A DNA stretch of 64,000 bases from the NCBI GenBank assembly GCA_947683425.1, contig CANTUQ010000020.1:124001-188000 (forward strand), written 5' to 3'. The notes beneath the pieces are model-generated. The model was given only the letters and a program-made list of their open reading frames with translations, was not told where the DNA came from and made no database searches. The DNA comes from Excoecaria cochinchinensis. Lineage: Eukaryota; Streptophyta; Magnoliopsida; Malpighiales; Euphorbiaceae. A program made the position numbers and the translations under genes. Below are positions 55,486 to 64,000 of this stretch, one piece after another; position 1 is the stretch's first letter, and the number at the start of each line of letters is the position of its first letter.

Positions 55486-56949
55486 AAGCTAGATTACAAA
55501 AGGCTCTATACTCTATACCAAATGCATTATATAACAATTCCTAAGTTCATACATATTTATCATGACAATTACTATACTTCCTACAACTATACATTGTTAC
55601 TTTATTAGTTAAATTACCATCTTTAATTATACTCATATGTATTTTTCCATTAACAACTAATTTGTAATCATTTAGGAGCCCTAATCATGTATAAAATGTT
55701 AAAGGGAAAGGCAAAGGGTTTACCCATGCCAACCATGGGCTCAAAATGAAGAAAAAAGAGCATAATATAGGTTGTTCTATCGCGAGGTCGCGACCTGTGT
55801 CGCGCTCGCGACAGAGGCTCCTCTTTGGTGCCTCACAAGACTGCTTTTTACCCTAAACTTTTATCGTCTAAATTAACCTCTAAACGTCATTTTCAGGCAA
55901 AATGTTCTTCTTGACAATTGTTGTATAGGATGTTAGCTTTCAAATGGGATAATTTTCAGGTCGTTTAGACATCTATAACAAAAGATATGGTCTAAACAAC
56001 ATATACTGTTCCAGTTAACCCGCCAGAACAGGGTCACCTACGTTTTAATAACTTTTTGGGATACTTAGGGCCAGAATTAGATCAAGCACCATCTTAGACA
56101 TTTTTAGACACGAATCTTATCTTTCATATGCAATTGGAATCAACCCAATTGGGATCCTATAACTCTACCTATAACAAATACTATACACTGGGGTCTAATG
56201 ACAATAAGCAGAATTTCGCAACATCAAACTCTATCATCAACACAAACACTCAAATGATCAAGTTACATACTTTATACATATATACACATGTCATGAACAC
56301 TGAAATCAATCAAAATGAACAATAAACCAATATACACTAAAAGAGCAATTGAGCTAGTTAAAGCTCATCTTATACATCTACATCTAGTCATGGTTACTTT
56401 TAAACACATATCATTCAATCACATGCCAGGAAAACAAAATCGCACTCGATCCCTACCTCTAGGAACTCGATCACAGTTCTTTACTCGGTCCGATCTTCTC
56501 TTTTCCTTTATCGACTCTCTTGCCTCCAACTTGCACCAAAACCACATACAAAACACTTGGGGTTACTCTTCTATTTTTACTTTAAATAAAAATAGAAACC
56601 AAGTAGTAGAAGAAGACTAAATAATAGTACTACTTACCTCTTCTCAAAAATCTACTCTCTTCATCCCAACCTAAATGAGTCTCTTTAGGAGCAAATGGAA
56701 AAGAGAAGAAAAGAAAGGAAAGTGGAGCACGGCAACTATGAGCAAAGAAAACAAAAAGGAGAATTGAAAGGGCAAATGAAGGAATTGAAATGGGAGTAGG
56801 GAAAGTGGCCGGTCAACTAAAGGAATTAACAAATTAATTACCCACTAACCACATTAAAAGCCAACCACTTCCTTTAATTCATCCCTATCCTAAGCCAAGC
56901 CAAGCCAAGCCAAGCCAAACCAAGCCAAGCCAAGTGTCACCTTCTCAAG

Positions 56950-57115
56950 TTGCCATGTGTCAACACCCTATGATGCCACTTGTCAAACTCCTATGCCGCC
57001 ACGTGTCACTCTCCTACAATGCCACTTGTCACGCTCATATTCCGCCACTTGTCACTCTTCTATGGTGACACTTGTCACTCTCCTATGACACCATGTGTCA
57101 ACTCCCTACAACTCC
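56950..57115 (-). repeat. 23-bp tandem repeats with ACACGTGGC-like core
   Basis: About seven units such as ATGCCGCCACGTGTCACTCTCC and ACAATGCCACTTGTCACG. Minus-strand core GTGACACGTGGC or GTGACAAGTGGC resembles plant G-box/ABRE sites. Position, about 220-390 bases after the LTR start, suits a U3 enhancer. The other LTR (60670-60850) has one more unit. Confidence 0.8.
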
Positions 57116-57157
57116 AAGTCTCTTGGTCCCACTTATGCACACATCTCGCGAGGGGGT

Positions 57158-57264
57158 TCTGTCGCGCTCGCGACAGAACGGACACGCCCGCACCAACAAG
57201 CTGAAGTTCGAAAACCGCTGGAGGGCTCTGTCGCGCCCGCGACACTTGTCGCGCTCGCGACAGA
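57158..57264. repeat. TCGCGA palindromes near LTR start
   Basis: TTCTGTCGCGCTCGCGACAG at about 57159-57178, and CTGTCGCGCCCGCGACA then TTGTCGCGCTCGCGACAGA (57228-57264). In the other LTR at 60900-60920 and 60971-61007. Confidence 0.88.
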
Positions 57265-57337
57265 ACTCTCGCACATAAACTTACCTTTTTCGAATAAAAA
57301 CTCTATAATTCTTCTAGGGCCATTTTGGGGTGTGACA

Positions 57338-57376
57338 AATCTCTCCCCCTTAAGAAATTTCGTCCTCGAAATTTCC
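57338..57376 (-). other. Polypurine tract of the non-autonomous element
   Basis: On the minus strand GGAAATTTCGAGGACGAAAT then TTCTTAAGGGGGAGAGATT directly before the LTR start. Intact Tekay/Del-type sequence, almost as in E7 at 36352. Confidence 0.9.
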
Positions 57377-57910
57377 CCGCTAATCACTTGTAGGTAAATC
57401 TTTAAACAAATCTCTGAATCGCTATCACTTATACCATACAGCTATCAAATCGAACACACTTTACACTTTCCTTAATGCACTGCACTCTAATCCATATACT
57501 TCTTCTAAGCATCCAGCACTGTATGTATATCCTATCAGCTTTTCTCAATGAAACACATGCAATGATACTTTTTCATATACAAATGAGGGATGCGGATGGA
57601 ATGGTCATGTAATGAATTATGTATGCAAAATGATGCGAAAATGCAATGTAAGCTACTGTAATGCACTTTTCCCATCCCCATGTTTCACTATGCTCATGTC
57701 AAATGATTTCAAGAAGATAGCTGACAGGAATACAGGGTGTCACCTCAAACTCTTACCCATTCACATCTGCCGCTGTCTCATCTACGCTCTCACGCGAGTC
57801 GGACTCCATCTATACTTTACACAAACGACATCTGCATTAGGCCACAACTCTAGACAAACTCTGACATTAACCTCTACTCTACATCTTATAGACCAGAACC
57901 TCTAACCTAT
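57377..57910 (-). other. Interior of the non-autonomous element, no gag-pol
   Basis: No coding domain on either strand; the 97-residue ORF at 57612-57905 shows no family features. The part near the primer site shares words with the E1 leader (CTGCATTAGGCCAC at 57832 and at 778), so it is a retained leader with the coding part deleted. Confidence 0.85.
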
Positions 57911-57922
57911 GCTCTGATACCA
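57911..57922 (-). other. Primer binding site (tRNA-iMet type)
   Basis: Minus strand TGGTATCAGAGC, 5 bases from the LTR edge at 57928. Identical to the E1 site. Confidence 0.92.
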
Positions 57923-57927
57923 CTAAA

Positions 57928-60900
57928 TGTAACACCCCCATACCCCCGGTAAGGAATATCGGGGCGCTACGCGGACACTTACGTATACATGTACAAGCAT
58001 TAGCGGAAGCGATAGCATAAACACATCCATTTAAAAGTAATTAAATACTACACTAGGGCCCACTTGCATTTCATATTATCTACATATACATTTACATATT
58101 CATATTACATCTGTTTCCATTTAGCTTTACATATACATTTACATGTAAACACTGTACTTTCTATCTACATAATGATGTTACTCAAAATATAAAAACTCTA
58201 TCTCTAACTTATACAAAAAGGTATAGCAAAAACTCCTAGTGGCCTTGACCCGCAGATGCCCGCTCACAGATCCGAACCTGTAACCTACACGGAAATAAAC
58301 ATCCGTGCTAAGCGATAACGCTTAGTGGGGATAAAATATTGCAAAGGACTTCTTTACGAAGTCACAAATAGCTCACACATATGTCATATAACAAATATCA
58401 AGTAGTTCATGCATATAGCTCTGATACTTGTATAGGTTTCATGTTCAATTATCAAATACTATGAGTTCACATGCGTATAACATCTACTCTTTTACTTGTT
58501 CATATACACTACAACTTGTACATATCACGTATTCAAATGTGCGCTATCATGTGTCCATATACATGTAAACACGCTCATGTAATTATACACTTGTATACAA
58601 AGCTGTCATGTAATTAAACATTACTCTCATGTACTATGGCTTCATTCGAAGCAACACTATAATCATCTCAAGTTCACTGCACAACATTTAACAAAACAAG
58701 CCTGAGTTCCTCTCATGGTGGATACGGGATGCTCTATAAAAAAACATTTTCGATAGACCGAAGTCACAAAACATTTTCATCTATCTCTATTAATGACCAT
58801 TCTCGGAGGTCGACCCGCTTCACCCAAACGGGGCGGAACGTTGGCAGCTGCACTCTCTAATCCCTTTATAAGCATGCTTATCTATCCACTATAACGGTAA
58901 TCAGGCTCAATACCGACTCACACACTATACACGGACATCAACTCATCAACTAAAATTCAAGTGCATTTATCAAATTCAAAGACATTTAATTGATGTACAA
59001 TCTTTAATAATCATCATATACATGTGTTCAACTCATTACATAAACATATAAATCATGCAAAGCAAGACAGAAGAAAGCACTCTCTTCAAAACAAATAAAA
59101 CAGGATGCGAAGAGGTTCACTATCGCGATCGCAACAAGAAGTCGCGCTCGCGACAGAAGCCAAGTTCATTGTCGCGATCGCGACAAGAGGTCGCGCTCGC
59201 GACAGAAGCTAGATTACAAAAGGCTCTATACTCTATACCAAATGCATTATATAACAATCCCTAAGTTCATACATATTTATCATGTCAATTACTATACTTC
59301 CTACAACTATACATTGTTACTTTATTAGTTAAATTACCATCTTTAATTATACTCATATGTATTTTTCCATTAACAACTAATTTGTAATCATTTAGGAGCC
59401 CTAATCATGTATAAAATGTTAAAGGGAAAGGCAAAGGGTTTACCCATGCCAACCATGGGCTCAAAATGAAGAAAAAAGAGCATAATATAGGTTGTTTTGT
59501 TGCGAGGTCGCGACCTGTGTCGCGCTCGCGACAGAGGCTCCGCTTTGGTGCCTCACAAGACTGCTTTTTACCCTAAACTTGTATCGTCTAAATTAACCTC
59601 TAAACGTCATTTTTAGGCAAAACGTTCTTGTTAACAATTGTTCTCTAGGATGTTAGATTTTAAATGAGACACTTTTCAGGTCGTTTGGACATCTATAACA
59701 AAAGATATGGTCTAAACAACATATACTGTTCTAGTGAACCCGCCAGAACAGGGTCACCTACGTTTTAATAACTTTTTGGGATACTTAGGGCCAGAATTAG
59801 ATCAAGCACCCTTTTAGACATTTTTAGACACGAATCTTATCTTTCATATGCAATTGGAATCAAACCAATTTGGATCCTATAACGCTACTTATAACAAATA
59901 CTATACACTGGGGTCTAATGACAATAAGCAGAATTTCGCAACATCAAACTCTATCATCAACACAAACACTCAAATGATCAAGTTACATACTTTATACATA
60001 TATACACATGTCATGAGCACTGAAATCAATCAAAATGAACAATAAACCAATATACACTAAAAGAGCAATTGAGCTAGTTAAAGCTCATCATATACATCTA
60101 CATCTAGTCATGGTTCCTTTTAAACACATATCATTCAATCACATGCCAGGAAAACAAAATCGCACTCGATCCCTACCTCTAGGAACTCGATCACAGTTCT
60201 TTACTCGGTCCGATCTTCTCTTTTCCTTTATCGACTCTCTTGCCTCCAACTTGCACCAAAACCACACACAAAACACTTGGGGTTACTCTTCTATTTTTAC
60301 TTTAAATAAAAATAGAAACCAAGTAGTAGAAGAAGACTAAATAATAGTACTACTTACCTCTTCTCAAAAATCTACTCTCTTCATCCCAACCCAAATGAGT
60401 CTCTTTAGGAGCAAATGGAAAAGAGAAAAAAAGAAAGGAAAGTGGAGCACGACAACTAAGAGCAAAGAAAACAAAAAGGAGAATTGAAAGGCCAAATGAA
60501 GGAATTGAAATGGGAGTAGGGAAAGTGGCCGGTCAACTAAAGGAATTAACAAATTAATTACCCACTAACCACATTAAAAGCCAACCACTTCCTTTAATTC
60601 ATCCCTATCCTAAGCCAAGCCAAGCCAAGCCAAACCAAACCAAGCCAAGCCAAGTGTCACCCTCTCAAGTTGCCATGTGTCAACACCCTATGATGCCACT
60701 TGTCAAACTCCTATGCCGCCACGTGTCACTCTCCTACAATGCCACTTGTCACGCTCATATGCCCCCACTTGTTACTCTTCTATGGTGACACTTGCCACTC
60801 TTCTATGGTGACACTTGTCACTCTCCTATGACACCATGTGTCAACTCCCTACAACTCCAAGTCTCTTAGTCCCACTTATGCACACATCTCGCGAGGGGGT

Positions 60901-61080
60901 TCTGTCGTGCTCGCGACAGAATGGTCACGCCCGCACCAACAAGCTGAAGTTCGAAAACCGCTGGAGGGCTCTGTCGCGCCCGCGACACTTGTCGCGCTCG
61001 CGACAGAACTCTCGCACATAAACTTACCTTTTTCGAATAAAAACTCTATAATTCTTCTAAGGCCATTTTGGGGTGTGACA
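57928..61080 (-). mobile_element. 5' LTR of the non-autonomous element
   Basis: Near-identical to 54207-57337, with the same internal features: double hairpin 58308-58325, GCATGC palindrome 58868-58881, TCGCGA units 59119-59205, 59498-59535, 60900-60920 and 60971-61007, and G-box-like repeats 60670-60850. One additional 23-bp repeat unit, scattered base changes and one-base indels separate the two. Confidence 0.95.
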
Positions 61081-61404
61081 AAGACACCTCTTGTGTCCTA
61101 TCAAAAGGCTTAATTAAAAATCCTAGGATCCATAGGGTTAGAGGGTCATTCTCAATGTTCTATTGGGATGATTGCCTCCATGATCCCTTTGGTCTGCCCA
61201 AGATGGAAATATGCGCCGTCTTAGGCTCATTGAGGAGAGACGAACTTTCCCAATGTTTTATTGGATGGTGACTCCATGAAACCTCCTTGTTGCCCAAAAT
61301 AGACGCACTTGTAATTCATTACAAGCTGCTAACGGACCATCAAATGCCCGATCGCCCTCAAGCGGGCGGTTAATAGGCACCCATGTGGTCTGGCGCTCGT
61401 CATG

Positions 61405-62503
61405 CATGTCATAGCGGGGAAGCTGGTGGACACCATGGGCCTAATCGAACAGTATCAAAAATTTTATCTTCTAGATTTTATTGGCCTACTATGTTTAAGG
61501 ATGTTCAAATTTTGGTGAAAACATGTGATAGATGCCAAAGAGTAGGTAATATTTCTAGAAAAGATGAAATGCCGTTAACCAATGTGCTTGAAGTAGAATT
61601 GTTTGACATGTGGGGGATAGATTTTATGGGGCTTTTCCCGATATCCTTTGGGGTTTGAGTATATATTAGTGGCAGTGGATTATGTGAGCAAATAGGTAGA
61701 AGCCATAGCTACTAAAACTTGTGATGCTAAAATTGTGCTAAAATTCCTTAGGAGGAACATTTTCACTAGGTTCGGCACACTAAAGGCCATAATTAGTGAT
61801 GGGGGCAAGCATTTTGTCAATCATCAATTTACTGCCCTATTGAAAAAAAATTGGTGTGAGGCACAAAATCACCGCCCCATATCATGCTCAAGCTAATGGA
61901 CAGGTTGAGGTTTCTAATAGAGAGCTCAAATCCATCCTAGAGAAGACTGTAAATTCATCTAGAAAGGATTGGTATTTGAGGTTGGATGAAGCTCTATGGG
62001 CTTATAGAACTGCATTCAAAACACCTATAGGATTATCCCCATTTAAGCTTGTCTATGGTAAATCATGTCATCTCCCTGTCGAACTAGAACACAAGGCTTA
62101 TTAGGCAACCGAGTTTCTTAATTTTGATGTCAAGAGTGTAGGTGAGAAGAGACTTCTCCAGATGAATGAGCTGGAAGAGATACACTATTGGTCGTATCAA
62201 CAAGCTGAGAAGTATAACGCAAACACAAAGCGATGGCACGACAAGAAATTTGTCAGGAAAGAATTCATTCCAGGTATGAAAGTTCTTTTATATAATAGTC
62301 GATTAAGGTTATTTCTTGGAAAGCTAAAGTCGTGATGGATGGGACCATTTGAAGTCGTAAGTGTGACTGATTTCGGAACTATCACGATCCAAAAGCAAAC
62401 TAGGAGTGACGAATTCAAGGTAAATGGCCATCGATTGAAACCATATTTTGAGAACCGCACTGAATTTGCAGTTGTGACCATTTCCTTTGAGGACGAATGA
62501 GGT
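61405..62503 (+). pseudogene. E6 integrase (remainder)
   Basis: Continues the zinc-binding motif: CHSGEAGGHHGPNRTVSKIL, YWPTMFKDVQILVKTCDRCQ. Core: VELFDMWGIDFMGLFP (Asp), ISDGGKHFVNHQF (Asp, in a shifted frame, 61780-61830), and YHAQANGQVEVSNRELKSIL (Glu, 61880-61945). C-terminal part NANTKRWHDKKFV, WMGPFEVVSVTDFGTI, end VVTISFEDE at 62500. Frameshifts near 61645 and at the A-run 61842-61850, plus stops at 61692, 62102 and 62333. No chromodomain, as expected for Athila. Confidence 0.92.
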
Positions 62504-63820
62504 AAGTTCATAGTCTAGCTGAGACTCAAAATCAGAACTAAAATAATTTCTAACCTTATTCTCTTTTGTTTTAATTTTTGTAGTTCTAGTTATTTTCAGT
62601 TTCAAGTCATTTTTTATTTTTATTTAATGGTCAAATTATTTTCGGGGATCATGTAAAATGTTTTAGGCATGCTTAGAGCAATAATTGCTCAGCATCAGGT
62701 TGTAATTTCTTGAAAACTCATTTTATACGGCGGTAAGGAAATTACATACCGCGGTGTAAATTTTGATTTTAGAATGGCTCATTCCAGTAGCGTTTTACAT
62801 GGTGATAAGGAAACTCCTTACCGCCGTGTAACATTTCGGAAATGTTCAACTTGGGCAGTAGCATTTTACATGGCGGTAAGGAATTTCCATACCGCCATGT
62901 AACATTTCGGAAATGTTCAACCTTGGGCAGTAGCATTTTACACGGCGGTAAGGAATTTCCTTACCGCCGTGTAAAACGAATACCCTGTTTTTAAAATCCC
63001 TCATTTTCTAGTTTCTCTTTGGCATTTTAAACGCTGACAATTCTTTCTCATATCTCTCTCTCTACCCTATTTTCACATTGTTGCATTTGCTCAATTTTGT
63101 TTGGTTCCATCACATTCCTAAGAGCATCTCTTGCATATTTGATCTTCAATCCTACAACCCAAGTAAGTTTCCTCCCTTATTCTGTTATTTTTTTTTCTGT
63201 CATTCTTTAATGTTCGGTTTCCCATTTTCCATTGTGCTCCTTTCTTTCTTTTTGTAATAAATGGATGATATTTGTGTTTTATGTTTGATTGTTGGGTTGT
63301 GTTGTGATAACGGGGATGAAAAGGGTGTAGAGCATGCATGAGAGTATTCATTTTGTATGCCAAAATTTGTGCCCACCAAGTGTTTGACGTTTTGCCTTAA
63401 AGAGTGTGTGCATAATTTTTCTCTATTTTTATTGGCCACATTTCTTGTTGTCCACCTTGGTGAGTCCTTTAGCCTCCAAGTACAATGAAATATATTTGTC
63501 TCAGACTGTGGTTAACCTTTGAATTGGTGTTTAAGCATGAATGATATGGAAATTTGGTAGTGCAGTGAGAATGCTTTACTTCTTTTCAATTCTATTTCTT
63601 TGTATCCCATTTGCTGTTAAGGAAAACTGAAGGTGCATTATTGTCATAAGTGCTGGCATTCGTCATTCTTGAAGTTTATCACTATAGCATTGATTTCTCA
63701 ATTACAGCACTTCATAACTCTGCGTATTGCTTCTCGATTAAGTCATGCTAGCCTAATGCTTTTGTTAACACTTAAAGCCACATTGTTTTCCCCACTCTAA
63801 TTGTGTTATCTACTAATGCA
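62504..63820 (+). other. E6 spacer between pol and env-like ORF
   Basis: No supported coding sequence. It holds hairpin cluster C (62722-62976), a pyrimidine-rich stretch (63040-63070), poly-T (63184-63196) and, at the end, a splice-acceptor-like TATCTACTAATGCAG (63806-63820) preceded by a pyrimidine-rich run. The ORFs on the minus strand here are not supported. Confidence 0.75.
62722..62976. repeat. ACACGGCGGTA hairpin cluster C
   Basis: Four units at 62722, 62794, 62865 and 62936, period 71-72 bases. The last (62936-62976) is an almost perfect 41-base inverted repeat: TTTTACACGGCGGTAAGG against CCTTACCGCCGTGTAAAA. The spacers also carry a small palindrome, ACATTTCGGAAATGTT. Confidence 0.95.
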
Positions 63821-64000
63821 GTGGCTCCGAAGAGATCAAGAAAGGATCAAGCTTCTTCATCCACGCAACCTTCTTCTACATCCCAAGAGAGGGATAGTTC
63901 TGTACCCTCTTGGATCCCACCTATTTTCCACACTGCCTACAAAGCCTTCACAGCTGCGACATACATCCCCTTCACATTCCTCGATTTTGATTCCTTATGG
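63821..64000 (+). CDS. E6 env-like / extra ORF, 5' part (runs off window)
   Basis: An open frame from GTGGCTCCGAAG at 63821 to the window end (60 codons). It begins VAPKRSRKDQASSSTQPSST, a basic then Ser/Thr-rich N-terminus, followed by WIPPIFHTAYKAFTAATYIP. Its place, after pol and before the 3' LTR, is where Athila elements carry an env-like or unknown ORF, usually thought to be expressed from a spliced RNA. The AG acceptor at 63820 sits directly before it, and the first codon may have been ATG or supplied by splicing. Too short to confirm any domain; no membrane segment visible in the part present. Confidence 0.55.
   Translation, partial: MAPKRSRKDQASSSTQPSSTSQERDSSVPSWIPPIFHTAYKAFTAATYIPFTFLDFDSLW

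Larger units (their letters stand above)
54207..57337 (-). mobile_element. 3' LTR of the non-autonomous element
   Basis: Plus strand TGTAACACCCCCATACC to GGGGTGTGACA. Ordered contents: double hairpin (54587-54604), GCATGC palindrome (55148-55161), TCGCGA palindromes (55399-55485, 55778-55815), (CCAAG)n (56893-56935), G-box-like tandem repeats (56950-57115) and TCGCGA palindromes near the LTR start (57158-57264). ORFs of 60-100 residues repeat in both LTRs but show no domain. Confidence 0.95.
54207..61080 (-). mobile_element. Complete non-autonomous LTR retrotransposon (LARD-like), 6874 bp
   Basis: Two LTRs (54207-57337, 3131 bp; 57928-61080, 3153 bp) enclose 590 bp with a primer site and a polypurine tract but no gag or pol. 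Flanked by AAGAC on both sides (54202-54206, 61081-61085). Removing it restores the Tat LTR across CCTCCAAGAC/ACCTCTTGTG, matching the uninterrupted copy near 8352-8373. LTRs are nearly identical, so the insertion is recent relative to its surroundings. Its leader resembles E1, which suggests an autonomous relative of the E1 type. Confidence 0.95.
52328..61404 (+). mobile_element. Solo Tat LTR (about 2.2 kb) split by a non-autonomous element
   Basis: Starts TGTAAGCATCGTGTCTCGG; ends GGCGCTCGTCATG. Flanked by CATGT at 52323-52327 and 61405-61409. Joined parts (52328-54206 and 61086-61404) align with the Tat LTRs at 2368 and 8042 in opposite strand orientation. The last two bases would be CA in related LTRs but are TG here. 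Contains a TATA box CTATAAATA (52745-52753) and CCGTCGGTC palindrome clusters before and after it. Host E6 integrase resumes at 61405-61410. Confidence 0.9.

Noticed and set aside
56128..56620. ORFs of 65 and 101 residues conserved in both LTRs (again at 59848-60340)
   Set aside because: Conservation is expected because the LTRs are copies. No recognisable domain. Substitutions are not clearly synonymous.
56893..56935. (CCAAG)n run as a telomere-like or regulatory repeat
   Set aside because: Short, imperfect microsatellite inside the LTR, similar in both copies; no further signal.
57612..57905. 97-residue ORF in the interior of the non-autonomous element as a possible gene
   Set aside because: No start context or domain. 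The sequence matches the untranslated leader of E1 on the opposite strand.
1..64000. Host genes, tRNA or rRNA genes
   Set aside because: I scanned for long conserved non-transposon ORFs, tRNA-like cloverleaf words and rRNA cores and saw none. A search tool could still find short relics.

Overview
The window is plant nuclear DNA made almost entirely of nested LTR retrotransposons of the Ty3/gypsy type (Metaviridae). I see no host gene, tRNA or rRNA. The lineages visible (Tekay/Del-like chromoviruses, Tat-like and Athila-like elements), the tRNA-Met, tRNA-Arg-like and tRNA-Asp-like primer binding sites, the AT-rich LTRs and the C-to-T type stop codons all fit heterochromatin of a flowering plant, probably a eudicot. 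The species cannot be named from the sequence. Element labels E1-E10 are mine.

Layout: 1-5423 is the gag end and 5' LTR of a minus-strand chromovirus (E1), whose LTR is split by a solo Tat LTR (2368-4463, duplication CATAC). E1 sits in the LTR of E2 (5424-8041, minus; integrase and chromodomain only). E2 is cut by E3 (8042-27017, minus), a Tat-like element with a 3' LTR, a 110-bp tandem array in its 3' region, pol, gag and a primer site, but only 39 bp of 5' LTR. E3 carries two solo chromovirus LTRs: E4 (10529-13053) and one at 19189-23310 (duplication TTATC). 27018-29920 is a broken Athila-like piece (E8: LTR plus gag). 29921-32430 is a truncated chromovirus LTR (E9). 32431-39829 is a plus-strand Tekay-like element (E7) lacking its 5' LTR and RNase H. 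39830-46367 is a second Tat element (E5, protease and gag), split by an LTR (E10, 40233-44080). From about 46368 to the window end lies a plus-strand Athila-like element (E6: LTR, gag, protease, RT, RNase H, integrase, start of an env-like ORF). Its integrase is split by a solo Tat LTR (52328-61404, duplication CATGT), which is itself split by a complete non-autonomous element (54207-61080, duplication AAGAC) with 3.1-kb LTRs and a 590-bp interior. The target duplications give a clear order of insertion.

The most unusual signal is inside the LTRs. They carry clusters of short palindromes and hairpins. First, an ordered array of about seven hairpins recurs in the downstream half of chromovirus LTRs, with base changes on both arms that keep pairing. 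Second, a roughly 40-bp hairpin built on ACACGGCGGTA occurs in clusters at three unrelated places: a chromovirus LTR, just upstream of the E6 TATA box, and the pol-env spacer of E6. Third, CpG-rich TGTCGCGA/TCGCGACA palindromes fill at least four LTR types. Other LTR types carry clusters of the same design but different sequence. These are the best candidates here for an undescribed system. Function is unknown: promoter modules, structured leader RNA, or mobile palindromes are all possible.

All coding regions are decayed (stops, frameshifts, deletions) and none should be read as a functional gene. No searches were run; family names rest on recognised motifs.
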